64,000 bases of DNA from a virus: the IMG/VR virus record IMGVR_UViG_3300006925_000010, positions 1 through 64,000 of that record, one strand, 5' to 3'. This document shows, in pieces, positions 28,101-43,100 of the stretch. Position 1 is the stretch's first letter. Each line of letters begins with the position of its first letter. The position numbers and the translations under genes are program-made. The notes below the pieces were generated by a model that saw nothing but the letters and a program-made list of their open reading frames with translations, made no database searches and had not been told where the DNA came from.

Positions 28101-31100
28101 ATTCATAGAGTTATACATTGGTGATGTACTAATAAGTAACTCAAAAAATTCTATATCGTTTGGCGACCACGACAACAATTCAGGTACAGCGGATCAAGAA
28201 TATATCACTGTAAACGGCACAATGTTTACTATTGCCGCCAACGGTGCAAGTATTACATTCCCAGATGTATCGAGACTTCCTGATAGTGTTAAAACAACAA
28301 TTAAAAATCCTCCTACGCAAACACAGGCGGCAGGCAAGCAACAGCAGTTAGTAAAAGTTATACCAACTGGCTCAGTAATTAAAGTCATTGAAGACCCTAC
28401 AGTACAACTTGATGCATCGCTGAAATCAGATATATCTGGTGCAAAATTAAATATTAGAGTAACAGCACAAGACGGTATTGCTGTGAGAATGGGCACCAAA
28501 CGAAACTATCTGATAACCGAAGATGATAAAAGCGACAACACAATTTTAATTGATATTGATGACGCAACAAGATTTATTAAAAAGCCAACAGGTGTTAAAG
28601 AAAACAATTTATGGCCTGTAACTAAGTTAGTAAATTCTACAGGTATATACGATAACAAATATGCAACTGTAAGAAATGCTGGTTATGTAAATAGCAGTAA
28701 TGTTACTTTCCAAGCATTTGATGTTGCAAGTATTCCAGACTTGTATGGAGATGATTTACTACTTACACCTACAACAAATGACTTGATTCATGTTGCTAAG
28801 AGCGAGAATGCAGACTGGAACGTATATAAGTTAACAAAAACAGATGCATCAGTACATTACTTAGAACGTCAAGACTCAGGCAAAGTGAATCTTATCACTA
28901 ACTTCAGTTTATTTAATTATCTCGACACAAACGAAATTGGTCAACCAAACACCGGAAGATACTTAGACTATGTGTTGTCCTTAGACAATCCTAACGTTAA
29001 TAATAATGTTGTTGTATGGACAAACGAAGAAGTTGTTGCTAGAAAAGAATCTAAGATTAAGGATTTTGAAGCACCACAAATGATACAAGCTCGTATAAAG
29101 AGCATAGGTCCAAGAGTAAACAAAACAATTTCAGCAGTTGCTCCACATTTTGGTAAAGCAATTACTGGCATTACTTTAACACCTAAGAACGACAGCGACA
29201 CAGTTGTGGCAACAGGTAATTTAAGCGACCTACAAGAACTTGATGCTTTTGAATTAGTGGACGGTGTAGGTGTTGTTACTAGAAATCCAGCAACAATATC
29301 CGGTCCGACAAACACTGACGAAATAACTGTAGATCCTATTAGGGTTGAAAGCATTGCAATAACCAATGGCGGTAGTGGCTACACAGCAAGACCAACTGTT
29401 TCTATAACAAATAGTGCAGGCGGTGATAATGCAACAGCAGTAGCAGAAATTAGTGGACCTATTACTAATTCAGTAACTATCGGTAACGCAGGTGCAGGGT
29501 ATTCCGCAGATAATATCTCAATAGTGTTTAGTCCACCAGAAAATGTAGATGCAACAACAGGATTATCAAACGTAGCAACAGCAACAGCCACACTAGGCTC
29601 AGACGGAGAAATTACTGCAATTACAGTAACTAATGTAGGTAGTGGCTATACGGCGGCTCCTACAATAACAGTTTTAGGTGACAGCACTGATAGAGCATTA
29701 CTAACAGCAACACTAAATGCATCCGTGGATAACATTGTTATCATTAACGGTGGTTCTGGATACAGCTCAGTAAGTCCAACAGTAGCAATAGCAGGTGGTG
29801 GCGGTTCTAGTGCAACAGCAACAGCAACAAAAACTACTGTAGCAACAACTCCTATAGCAAAACTATTTGCGGCGGCAGGTAACGATGCAACAAAAGTAAA
29901 AATTAAATTCCTTGCAGGGATTAAAGACTCATTAGAGTTTGACACATCTAGAACGGAACCAGAACAAGCAACACTCGATGCTATACTGTCTGTAAAAGAT
30001 GAGCCGTTCAAACTAAAAAGTTATAATAATACTACAGGAACATTTGTACTCAAACATTCATCATTTGCAGTTGCAAATGTATTAACCAATTTAGAAAATA
30101 TTGGATACGAATCTAAAGTTACAACAACATATACTCCAAGTGGTGCAAACTTCTTTGTAGCGGCAAACACTGGATTTAGAAGATTTGAGTTCCAAGACAT
30201 TACTGCAGGTGCAACAATCGGTTATTCAACTAATGTAACAATAAAGCACTTAAACAAAACTAAACTAACAGTAACTAATCACTCAATGAGAGTTGGTGAT
30301 GTTATTAGAGTATTTACAAATACTTTTAGTGGTGCTTACAAAATTGATCTTATAGTTGACGAAAACAATATTGTAATTAAGGCTCCATATATTCCAGGAT
30401 TCAGTTCTGGTTCTGTATACGGAGAAGGCATAGAAATAAAAACAATCGGTGCTCACGGCATATCACCAATATATGCGGCATCAGATAAAACAATTTCTGT
30501 TCACTTTGCAGATCCTAAGAGTTATAATAGAAAGTATATAATTGATCACGTTACACCTGAAAGTATTTTCATAAGTGGTAGATGGGCACCAGCAACAGGT
30601 ACTTCAACATATTATGAACACAAAGTTGGAACGGTAACTGGACAAACAGCATACAATGGGTCAAACCAATCTACTGCAACAAACATTATTAACGTTACTG
30701 ATGATTTAAAACTAAGCGAGTCATTATTAACATACACCGGAAACGGTCAGATAGTTCCACCACAGCATGTAACAACATCAGGAAATAAAGTTTATATACA
30801 ACCTGCGGCACTTCCAGCAGTAACATCGAGTGCAGTATATCCTCCAGTTGAAATAGCAGTAGTAAGACAACGTAGCAGAGACATGAACAGATACCCTCTT
30901 GTTACAACAGGTGATTTTGACACAGTTACTATTAACGGAAGCCAAATTAAAATTGATAATATTAATAGTGCAAGTGCAGTAGAAAGTTCTATAAACAGAC
31001 ACATGAAACTGAAAAGAGAGCATGTTAAAGCAAATCAGTCAGGTATCGAAATAGGCTTTGCTATGCTCAATGATCCTAATACACCACTGTATGACGGTAA

Positions 31101-34100
31101 AAAAGCAGGGGCATTGGCTAACTATAATCCTTACGTTCATGATCCAGAACTTATTGCTAAATTAAGTAACGGTGAACTAACGGTTGAAAGAGAAATAGAG
31201 TACCAAGCAACCGGCGAAGAAGACATAGATTATAACTTTAATAAAGGACCTGATAACCGCGGTCCTGTATTTGGCTTAACATATACTGACCAGGATACAA
31301 ATATATATTATGTTTGGAATCCTACAAGATCAAAATATATACCATACACAAATTTAGAAGGTGGAACAGAACCTAATAGGGAAGAAACACCAAGACCAAT
31401 GCCTAGTAATCATGTAACAGTTCCTTCTGGTGCTACAATATATGGACCATGGCAACCGTCTGTTTCGTTCACAATCAGCGATAATCCTTTAGAAAACATT
31501 GCTTATATAAAAGATACAGTTGTTTCTAAGGATGGTAAAGTATACAAAGCAACAGCAGATATTACATTTAGTAATAACATGGTATTTGAACCAGCACGTT
31601 GGACAGAAGTTGTAGGTAATAAGACATCTAACGATCCTGAAACATTCTTTGCAGATGATTATGAAGCAAGTATTGACCACTTGATACCAAAACTAATTCC
31701 TGGAACTGCAACAACAGTAGGTAGTGCGCCAGGTGTCAAACGTACAGTATACAACATGGAAGCAACACAAACTAAGACGTTGGCTGATTCAAGTACTGTT
31801 ACACTTCCAATGTTTAGACTGCATCCTAGCAGTGAAAACATATTCGAAGTTTATCAACTAGTTCAAAACGACGGTGCCGGTAGTGCAAACGGTCCTGTGT
31901 ATTATATATTATTAGACAAAGTAAATCCAGAACTAGTAAATGCAGAAATAGATTACAATGCAACAGTAAATGAATACAGCAGTTTTGGTAACTATAAAAA
32001 AACAGAATACTACTATGTAAATGAGATTATTCCTACAGTCGATGCAAATTTAAGAATTACAAATGCAAATGATCCTATAAGACTTGAAAGCACACTTAAT
32101 GTAGTTTCATTGCCACCAGTTGAACCAGCGACTTTTGTTGGATTACAATTTGTCGAAGAGCCTTTTGCTGTAAGTGGCGGCAATAGTTCAGATGCAATAG
32201 CAAATTTACAAAGCATACCAGAACTAAGTATAGAAGGAAATAATGTTGTAGTTAACAGTACTGGATTTAATAATTATCTTATGTGGACACCTGGACTAGG
32301 TCCAAGACAATGGAGACCAAATGCTGAAGGGCCTGGCTTCTTACCAGGAGTTAACGGTAACGATACACACTTTGGATATGGCAGAGGATATTACAGTCTC
32401 AATGACACACATTTGCCAGCAGACTATCCAGATATTGCATCATACTATCAAGAAGGTAGAACAGCATACAATGGCGTAATGCCTAGGTTTATGTACAGTA
32501 AGAAATTTACTGTGTCGCCTATTGCAGTAAATCATCCAGTAGAAACATTCACAGATGCAGAAGGTAATATTATTTCTCATGCAGAAGCAGACATTCTGGG
32601 ACTAGACGGTGTAGTAACACAACCAACTTATGTTCCTTCAACTGATGAGGATACAGGAAACACAGGCCTTAGACCAGAAGAAGTATTTGTTGCTTGTTTC
32701 TGGACAGAAGAATTCATATACGAAGATCAGTTAACAGGAGTTGATTATAACACAACATCTGCAAACGGTCAACCAACTCCAACTTACAGTAATTATACTG
32801 GAACAGTAGTAAGGGTAAAATATATTAGACTTACAGAGTTACCTGCAAATGCATTTACACAAAGATTAATACCTGATACAGGTTGGGCAGGAAGAGGATG
32901 GAACAATCTAGTTTCAGATAGTTTACCAGAACAAATAAACGAAGATAACATATTTGATTACTTTAATCCTGTGCCTACCGTAGGTGGCGCCACTGACAGT
33001 GACGACCCAGAAGTAACTATTGTTCTAGGGTTAGGTGACGGCGAAACAGCAGAAGATTCAGTTGCAATAACTAATACAGGACAATTAGCACCAGATAAAA
33101 AAGTTGCACATACAGTACCAGCAACACAACTTGGACCTATTCTAAACGGGGATTTCTTTAACGGATTGCCAGGACCGTGTGCAACATTACCTCTATTAAC
33201 TCCACCAGACGAGGATACTAGAGCATGTGATGACGTTCCTAATATACACGAATATCTTGCTATAGATAACTATAGTGCTCAGTTACGAGGCAATGATGTT
33301 ACAGTAACAGAAGAAGAAGCAATCGAAGTAGGGTTAGATCAAAGTGGAGAAGTAACATATAATGACAACATGTCATTCGATTACTCCAGAGGATTAAGCT
33401 CAGGTACATTTGCAGATACATACGATAATGCAAACTGGCAATTTGTGAATGTTAAAGTTTCAGGTTCACATCCATTGAGAGTATTCTTTGATTCCTTAGA
33501 AGGAGATTTAAAACACTTAGGTATAGTAGTAGTACAAAATAGTGAACCGTACTTTAGTGAACTTGGCGGAAAAGCAGACCTAATTGGAAATTGGGTTAGA
33601 TCAAGTAGTTCTAATAATAGACCACAAAAAGAAATAGACTGGTGGGCAAATGCTAGAGTTGTTGAGAGTACGTTAGTATCTGGTCAACCAATAGGAACAA
33701 GAGGTGATCAGGTTGCACAATACGGTGCGAATTCTATTGGTGCTGATAATAAGAAACGTGATAGTGTAGTAGATAGTTTGATAATCAGTCAGGACGATCA
33801 TAGAAACTTATTAGAAAAAGATTTTGATAGTAGTTCTAATAAGCCGATTAACTCAAATGAACATAGAGTAAGTGCCAATCATATACATACTCAAACAGGC
33901 CCATTTAGTGAACCAATAGAAGAGGATACCACTCTTAGTTATTCCGATGAAGGAGCCAATGCTACACGTTGGTTAGTAAATGATATTGGTGTTCGAGGAA
34001 TAGGATTTATTGGATCACAGGTTAATTGTGCATTAGGAGAATACGTTACTGTGTTCTTTAGACCAGATGACAGCATAACAAGATCAGATTTAGGAACTAA

Positions 34101-37100
34101 ATTACAATGGCAAGCAGTAATAGACTTCCATGGTGCAGTTGTTGATGGCTCTGAGTTAGGTGCCCCAGTACCACCATGTTTAGAAGGCCACAGTACTGCT
34201 TATGCTCAAGGAGCCAGGAGAAGATCATGGAGAGGCAGAAACAGTTGGGGTTACTTTGGACAACATAGATCTAGCAGAGAAAGATTTGATCCTAACAAAA
34301 CAAGCCAACGTAAGTGTCACTTAGATAATATTTATTTCCCGTATGGAAAATTACCTCAGCCTTATAACTCAAATGCATACACAGAGATGGCAGATGCTAA
34401 CTGGGGTTCGTGGACAACATGTCATAATGATAATAAATTTGCAGGCTGGAGAGAAAACCAAGAGTTAGCACAACGAACTATACTTTCATTGAATAAAACA
34501 ACTTTAAATACTTATTCAACAGATGAGATTAAGGGTTACTTTAAAGCACCATATACTGGTAGATACCAGGTAAACGGTTACAGTGATGACGGTATATGGG
34601 TATGGATATCAAGTGAATATACAAATACAACATACGCTGGCAAACCAGTTAGAAGAGGAGTCGACGACTTAGCAGGAATAGATGGTGACACCAGACACGA
34701 ATACTTTAAGGAAGATGGTTTTAGAGCTCAAGACAAATATAACTACCACAGAGATAATTGCTTATTGAGAACTGGTTGGTTAACAACTGACGATAATGTG
34801 AAGACTAACAAGCCTGGTGTACGATATGTAGACATGGAAGCAGGCAAGTACTACTTCATGAGAATTATAACAGGTAATAATAAAGGTCCTGGTTACTACG
34901 ATGCAACATGGACATGTAGAACTAATGTTTCAAACTTTACATTAACACAACAAGAGGCTGATGAAGGAAATCATCAATACACAAATGGTTCTGTAAAGAC
35001 AGGCAGATTTACATTCACCGGTAGAATATGCAATGTAGAGAATCCTGCAACAGGTTCATCAAATTCATCAAATTATGGTGGTAATGATAACCAAAACACT
35101 AATACAAGCGATGGTGTAAATGGCGAAGGCAATACAGGAGCCACTGGAGTAGGCGGTGGATGGTATAATAGATATTCACAGTTTGCTACTGACACCCAAG
35201 CAAGAAGATATGAAGCACTGGCAAGACAACAGGGCATATTTGATCAAAGAACATCAGCATTCACAGGCGCACAAATCCAAGCATGGAACGACGTAGGTGT
35301 TGCATGTCCTCCAGGAGCATCAGGCTCACAATGCGACCGTTCAACATCAGTTAGCGGTAGTTCTGATACGCCAGGAGTTGCACCAGGATATGTAGGTAAC
35401 TATGGGCAAATAGACGGAGAATGGATTACTTTGCCAGATGGTCAAAGAGTTTGGATTCCTCGTACAGATATCTATGAGAACATCAATCTAAATATAGGAA
35501 GTGTCTTTAACACAACAACACCAGGGCAACGATTCTTAACAGGATTTAATTTCTTACCTTATAGTATGAAACTACCTGTTAAAGCACCACTACTAGATAC
35601 TAATAGTTACGCATTCAGCGAAGGCGATCTTAGCCAGTCTGTAGCAATAAGCGGACAAGCACAAAGAGTAAGTGGCGGATTAGTTATACCTTTTGCTAAA
35701 AAGTTAACTCCAGTAAGTAGACAAACTTATGTGTTAAAGTCTGAGGAATCGTCAAGCGAACCGTGGGCAAAGAATTTAGAAAATAATAAAGATATTAACA
35801 AAACAACAAAGTATGTTAAGTATACTCCTAAAAAAATAGGCAGTACTGTTACAATTGGTGGAACAACAATAAACAATGTTACAAGTTCGGGTGCCGGGGA
35901 TTATTGGAACAAGACAAATAATAATACAACAACAGAATATACTGGACCTGCATACAGCGAGCCAGATGTTAATACACAAACTGACAGCGGCAGTACAGAA
36001 ACAGTCAATAATGCTAGTACTAATGATTCGAACACTATGGCAACGCAAAGACAAGAACTGGCAATAGCAGATGTTAACGATATCATCTACAACCAGATGC
36101 CAGTTATATCAATAGTTCCTAGACAACTAGATAATAACGGTAATTTTTATAATGGCGGTCCTACAGCAGAAGTATACCTCAGACAACCAACTCCAGAAGT
36201 TGACATTGACATAAATGACCTAATCGGAATTACAGACGGAACTGAGCTGTTGGTTAACGGCAGAAGAATTGTTAAACGTGGAACATCAGGAATAGATATT
36301 AAGACACAAATTAATTGTGCAAACATGGGTGTAAGTGCTGAAATAAACGAAGACACTAATACACTAACATTGATTAGTTGTAGTTCAAACCCAATGACTT
36401 TTGGTAACGGTTGCGGTGGCGGAACATTTAAACAAGTAGGTGACTTCCATGTTAATAGAGGTTTTGATCAAAGCAAAACTACCTCAGAAAGTTTTATTGC
36501 TCCATTTATAGGACCAAACACAGACTTGTACAAAACAGGTTCAGGTAATGCCACAGTTGCTATAGGCGGTGGTGGTGCAGGTGGTATTCCTGGTTTATCT
36601 GAAAGTATAAATGACTATAGACGTAAGCCAGATGGCAACTTAGAAAAATTCTTTAGACAACCTTCTGGATTGCCAGATGTTTACGAACTGCCTGCAAGAG
36701 TACCAATGGAAACCACAAACAAGAGTACTGGCGGTAGTAACTATAGAGTAGGCGATAGATTGAGATTAATAGGTGGTACACCTGAATCAGGTTTGTTAGG
36801 ACCTCTTAACTCAGAAGTATGTATAGAATCAGCAGGTTCAGGATATACAAATCCTGCAAACCTAACAGTTATATTCAATGAAAGCACAACCACACCAGGT
36901 GTAGGTGGTGCGGCTACAGTAACAGAACTAGACGAGAATGGCGGTATCGCAAATGTTGTAGTAATTAACCAAGGGGCGGCATATGATCCAAACAATCCGC
37001 CTACACTTACAATTCATGATACAAGTCCTTTACCTACTATAATTGATGTTAATGCAGGGTGGACTTCTAATATCACATTAACAGCAGGACAAGTAGCGGC

Positions 37101-40100
37101 TATAACAGAATCAATTCCAGTATCAAATGCTAATGGCACAAACTCAGACGATGTTGTAATTAACAAAAGATTTGTTAGAGCAATTGGTACATACGCAATG
37201 GGAGCCGAACAATCATATACAGTTGCATCATCTGATGTGAGCATTGTATCCGACGATTCAATGACTGACTCTGTTAAAATTACATTGCCTATAACAACAA
37301 ATCATATTAGACCAGACAGTTATGTTAAACTAAAATACTACCCTGGATCAACACTAGACGATTATTATATATCAGTAAACGGTGCTGTAACTAGTTCTAC
37401 TACTTTTGTATTAGACTCACTAAACGATGCTGGTGGACAACTGTTTATTAAAACAGGACAAGTTGTGTCTTATAACAATTCCGGTACTATGACAATACTT
37501 GGTTATGTAACTAATGTTAATACAAGTACTAAAACTGTAACATTAGACACAGCCGTTACATTAACTGATGATCAAACATTATACTTTGTAGATCCGCAAG
37601 AAAAACTATATTATATACCTAAGAAAACTGCTGGCGGTATTGAAACAGTAACTAACTCATACTTTGTTATTCAAAATTCAGCATTTAAAAACAGTAACTT
37701 TGTTACAAATTTATTTGGTGCTGGAGCAACAATAACTATTACAGGTAGGACACCATGGTATGAAAACTATAATGCTAATGGTAATCTTGTTGATACTATA
37801 GATCCATTTACACCTAAAAATAAAGCAAAACTTAGCATTGCAGTAGGCGACCCTACTGATAGAAGAAACGACGGACCGCTGAGAGTTGCTAAATTTATTG
37901 TTACAGATGTTAATGACACAGGTGGCATCACAGGTATTAAAATTATTGACAGAGGATTATATAAAGAATTCCCAACAGACCTCACAATGGGTATTCCTTT
38001 AGAATATGACTATGCATTACAGGGTGCAATGAGAATTAATACAGATATACCAGTAGCCGAGCAACCTGGACAAATACTAAACGAACAAAAGAATACATTA
38101 GGGTACGGTGATCCAAGTCACCCAGAGTTAGCATTATATGGTGGAGAACATCCAGAGTACCAGTATACACCATTTAAATCAACAGAGGCTTTATCACAAC
38201 GATTTGCAGGCGAATGGTTAGATGCTGACGAGCAGAGAAAATTAAATGAATTATCTGCAAAACAAAACGCTGGAATACAGTTATCAGATAATGATAGACA
38301 ACTATTAGATGTATTATTAGCAAAATTAGTAGACAATTTAGGATACGAACAGGGATATAAACACCCTGACTTTGAAGCATACCCAGAATTTATTTGGGAT
38401 GGCGCACACTTCCAACCTTACTCGGGTACACCTGGTGCTTATGATCCAACAACATTTATATGCATAGACCTTAGAAGTGCAGACCCAGGACAATACAAAG
38501 ATGATCCAAGTGGTTGGGCTAAACTACAATTTAATTTAGGTAACTTAATTTTAAAAACAAAGATTGTAGAAACAGATCCTAAAAAATATAACTTTGGTAG
38601 ATATAATCCTAATGAAACAGCAGGTGGTAGTGGTGCTAGAGTTTTCCTAACAGCACAAGAAATTCCTAACTGTACGGAACGAGGTACAGCAAAAGATCAA
38701 CTAGGACTACCAGATGAAGTAGATCAGATTATTGCTCCTAAATCATTAGCAAGAAACATTAATAATGGACTAAGAGGTGCAGGTTATCTTCCAGACGAGG
38801 CAAGAGCAGAATTCAATCCTAAAGGTAACATAGGCGAATTTAAGTTAATATCACCTCAATTCGATGGATTCAAAATTGATTCACCTAACCCAGGAACATT
38901 AGAAAAAATAGGTTTCCCAATCGGTGATTATAATAATGGCATGTTATGTATAACGGCACAACTAGAAAAAGACGATGGCACTAGATATACTGAAGCCGAA
39001 GCATTAGCAGACATACAACGACTATATGATACTAACGATGACTTAGGGTTATTAACAGCAACAGAATTAAAAGCCAGATTCCCAAGTTATGATGATGGTA
39101 GTCTCGACAATGCAAGTGTACTAACAATAGTATGTGCTGAAGTTATACAGCCGCCTTTAAGAGTTAATCCATTCGACAAATACGGAAAAGGCAAAATGGG
39201 TCCATTTGATGTATTAAGTCCAGGTAACCCAAATGCATTTGGATTAAACGATAACAATAGTATATTCGGTGATGGCACAATGGATGTGACCAGAGAAGTA
39301 TTTGCATATAGCATTTCAGATATGTTTGGTGGCAATGTTACTTTAAAAGGTGTTAAGTCACAGAATTCACCAATTAATATATTTGCTAGTAAAAGATTTA
39401 ATGCAAGGAACACAATTGACGAACTCAGTGTCATAGCAACAAATACATCAGCAGTACCAGGATTAACATCTGAAGCAAATGCATGGGTTGATAGTTATAC
39501 AAATACAAGACAAGCAATAATAGATAACGAGGCAGGTGTTACTGATTATACTAATACTGTATATAGTATGCCAGACTTTGTAGATGGTGGTTGGGCATAT
39601 TTAGAAAACGGTGTTCCACAGAGATGGCAGACACCATTAGTAGATGTTCACTTTATTAATAATGCACTAGTTTATAATCCAGAGACTGGTGACAAGATAT
39701 CTAATTTAGATTTTTGGGACCCGTTCAAAGGAATATTACCAGGCTATATACAGAATGAAATATCATTTATCAGCGAACACGATCCTGTAAGTTATAACAA
39801 TGCAAGAACTAACTTTGGCAGAAGTAATGTTGGTAAAGTTTGGTGGGACACTAGTACAATAAGATATAACTGGTATGAGCAAGGAACTGATCAAGAAAGA
39901 AATGCTCGTTGGGGTTCTGCGTTCCCAGGTAGTCAAGTCACAGTTTGCGAATGGATAGAAAGCAAAGCAAAACCTAGTAATTGGTCTGGCAACGGAACAC
40001 CACGTTGGTCTAACAAGTTTGTAACTGAAAGAAGATTAGATCCTAAAACAAATGAATATGTAATGTACTATTACTATTGGATTATGAACAGAACTATACT

Positions 40101-43100
40101 TGATAATAAAATAAAGAGATCTCAAGGTAGACAGTTAGACACTAGGACTATTGCAAGGTATATTTCTGATCCAGTAGGATACGGTTTAGACATGATAAGT
40201 TTTGCTAGTGATAAGAGCATACTGTTACATAACATCTCAGATATCAAAGAAGAAGAATCTCATTTACAAGTTAATCTAAGTAGAAACTTGAATCCTGAAG
40301 GTATTTCACATACTGCATGGAAACTCATGAGAGAAGGAGATTCTAGCAGTACAGTACCAGAACATCTAAGTGATAAATTGATTGATAGTTTGTGTGGAGA
40401 AAATGCAGAAGCATCACCAGTACCTGATCCTAAACTTAGCGAAGTAGAGAAATATGGTATTCAATTTAGACCAAGACAAACTATGTTCAATGATGTTAAG
40501 TCTGCAAGACGTATTATGGTTAGTGTACTAAACAGAATTCTAAGCAACATTAGAGTTAATTCAGCATACTCAGGATGGGATAAAACATTACCAACTGCAA
40601 GAGCATACTTAACAACCACAGACTGGTTTGCAGTAAGCAGAATAGATGCGGTAACAAACGAGTCAGTTAGATTCAACGATTCCATCAAGCCAGTATTTAA
40701 TGTAACAAGTGTATCTGAGCTTAGTGGGTTAAAAGATATTAAAGACGGAACTGTAGTACAAGTTAAGAGTAATCAAAATGATACTTCACAACTTTGGATG
40801 TACGATGCACCTACTAAGAAGTTTAAATTAGTAAGTGTTGTAAACGATACAGTTCAGTTGCCTAAGACAGTTTATACAGATAATACCAATCCAACATTGA
40901 GCAGTGAATTAAGATTAATACTTATTGCATTACGAGACAATGTATTTAATAATACATCACATTGGAACGAATTGTTCTTTGAAATGATGAAACATGCATA
41001 CATGGAGCAAAAACAATTAAGTTGGGCATTTAAAACTTCTTACTTATATATTGAGAAAGAAGAAAACGATCTAACAAACTTAAATGGATTTAAAGCAGAC
41101 AACTTCCAGAAAGTTCTAGACTACATGAACGAAGTTAAACCGTTTAGTGCAAAAGTCAGAGAGTACAAAGACGGTAAGAAGGCTCCTATAGATGTTATAG
41201 GACAAAACAATATAAGTGACTACGATAAGCCACCGTTTGTTGATTTAGTATCAGGAACTGTTAGAATACTAGATGAGAATGTAGAATTAGATACATGGAT
41301 TATGTCTAACTCTAAACAATACATTGATTATGTAACAGCAACCAAAGATGGCTTACAAACAAGTGATCCTGTTAGACGTGCAAATACAACAATTAGTTTC
41401 GATAGAACAAACTATCTATTAACAGAAAGTGCATGGGACGTTGCAAATGTATCTCTAGAATCTAGTATAGGTTATAACATTGCTAACTTGTCTGTACAAA
41501 CAAAACAACAAGTATCAGCAAATGCAAGTGTTAGAGCCGCAGACAAACTATTTAAGTTTGATGCAGAAGTACAAGCACAATTTATTGCAGAAGTTAATAC
41601 ATATTACAATGATGTAACAGCCGCTAGAAACACAGAAATAGTTGGCAACGGTACTGTAATGGCAGGACTTGTTACTAGTGGACAACTTAAAAACACATTA
41701 GCACTTATTAAAGAAAAAGTAGGTGGCAACTTTAGAGGTGAAACTTTAGATGCTACTAAGTTCTCAAGCATTGTTGATCAAGCAGATTACATGAGTGCTA
41801 TACAATCAGACTTTGGTTTCGACTCAGACTTGTTTGACGAAAATACAGATAACGACGATACTGTATTTACAGACAGCAGAGACTTAACAAATTATGGACC
41901 AGTAACAACATACGGCATAGGCGACACCAAATGGGACGATGTGAAACAAGTTGTTAACTATGAGGGTGTATTTGATTCAAACGCAAACCCTGTAACACTT
42001 AGAAGAAGTGGTGATTCATATGATGGATTTGACGGAGTAACATTCCAGAGAGTAGCATACGGTGAAGAAAGACCTGAAGAACTTGCATTGCTTGATCCTT
42101 TAGAAAGTGTAATATTTACAGTTACAACTTCAGACTTCTCAAGAGGAGAAGCAGGAAACGTTAGTGTATTTGATGACTTAGATACTGGTAATGCATCGTT
42201 GTTCCATTCAACAGCATCATTAACTGAAGATAATACAAGTGTTGCAATTATTAATGCAGGTATTGGTTATAAATCACCAACTGTAACAATAACAGATGCA
42301 TATGGTAACAACCCTACAACAACAGCAGTAGCAACAGCAAGTGCCAACGCACAAGGTAGTATAACTGCTATAACAGTTTCAAATGGTGGTGCTGGGTACA
42401 CAGAAATTAATTTAGCATTAACAGAAACATTAACTGAACAAACAAGTGCAGAGGCATTAGTGGACTCTAATACACTTTCACTAACAAGTGTTGCAAATGT
42501 ATTAGTTGGACAAATAGTTACAGTTAATAATATTGACATAAGCGAAGTTGCAAGTATTAATGGTACTACAGTAACATTAAACAGTCACTTGACAAGTGAT
42601 ATTGCAAGTGGAACAACTGTTACGTTTAGAGGACAAGACTTTGCTTATCAGTTAAATAATTTAGTTATTACTTCAACTGCTGGTGTTGACCCAGATGATG
42701 CTGATAACTTCTTTGCAGTTGATAATGTAGATGGTTGGGATTCAGCAACTGGCTTAGGACAAGCAGGTTCATTTGATACTGCTTTAACAGTAGTCCAAGA
42801 AAGACTGACAACAAAAGTGTCTCCTAATGCAAGAGAAGTCACATACAGAATGCATCATAGTTTATTTGGTGATGTAGACTACTTGCGTATAAGCGGAGAG
42901 GCAACTACAAAAATTACTAAGAAAATGACACTATCATCAACATCAATCACAGTAGACGATGCAAGTTTCTTACCAAACCCAACATCAATAGTACCTGGTA
43001 GTATATGGGTCGGAGATGAAAGAATACAATACGGTAGAAGAAGTGGTAAAGTATTGAGTGCTTTGACAAGAGGTGCATTCGGAACATCACCACAAGACCA

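Noticed and set aside
27700-30000. Repeated GGYT-type Gly-rich coding units considered as DNA repeats
   Set aside because: The repeats are at protein level with diverged bases; they are domain repeats of the giant protein, not a mobile or tandem DNA repeat.
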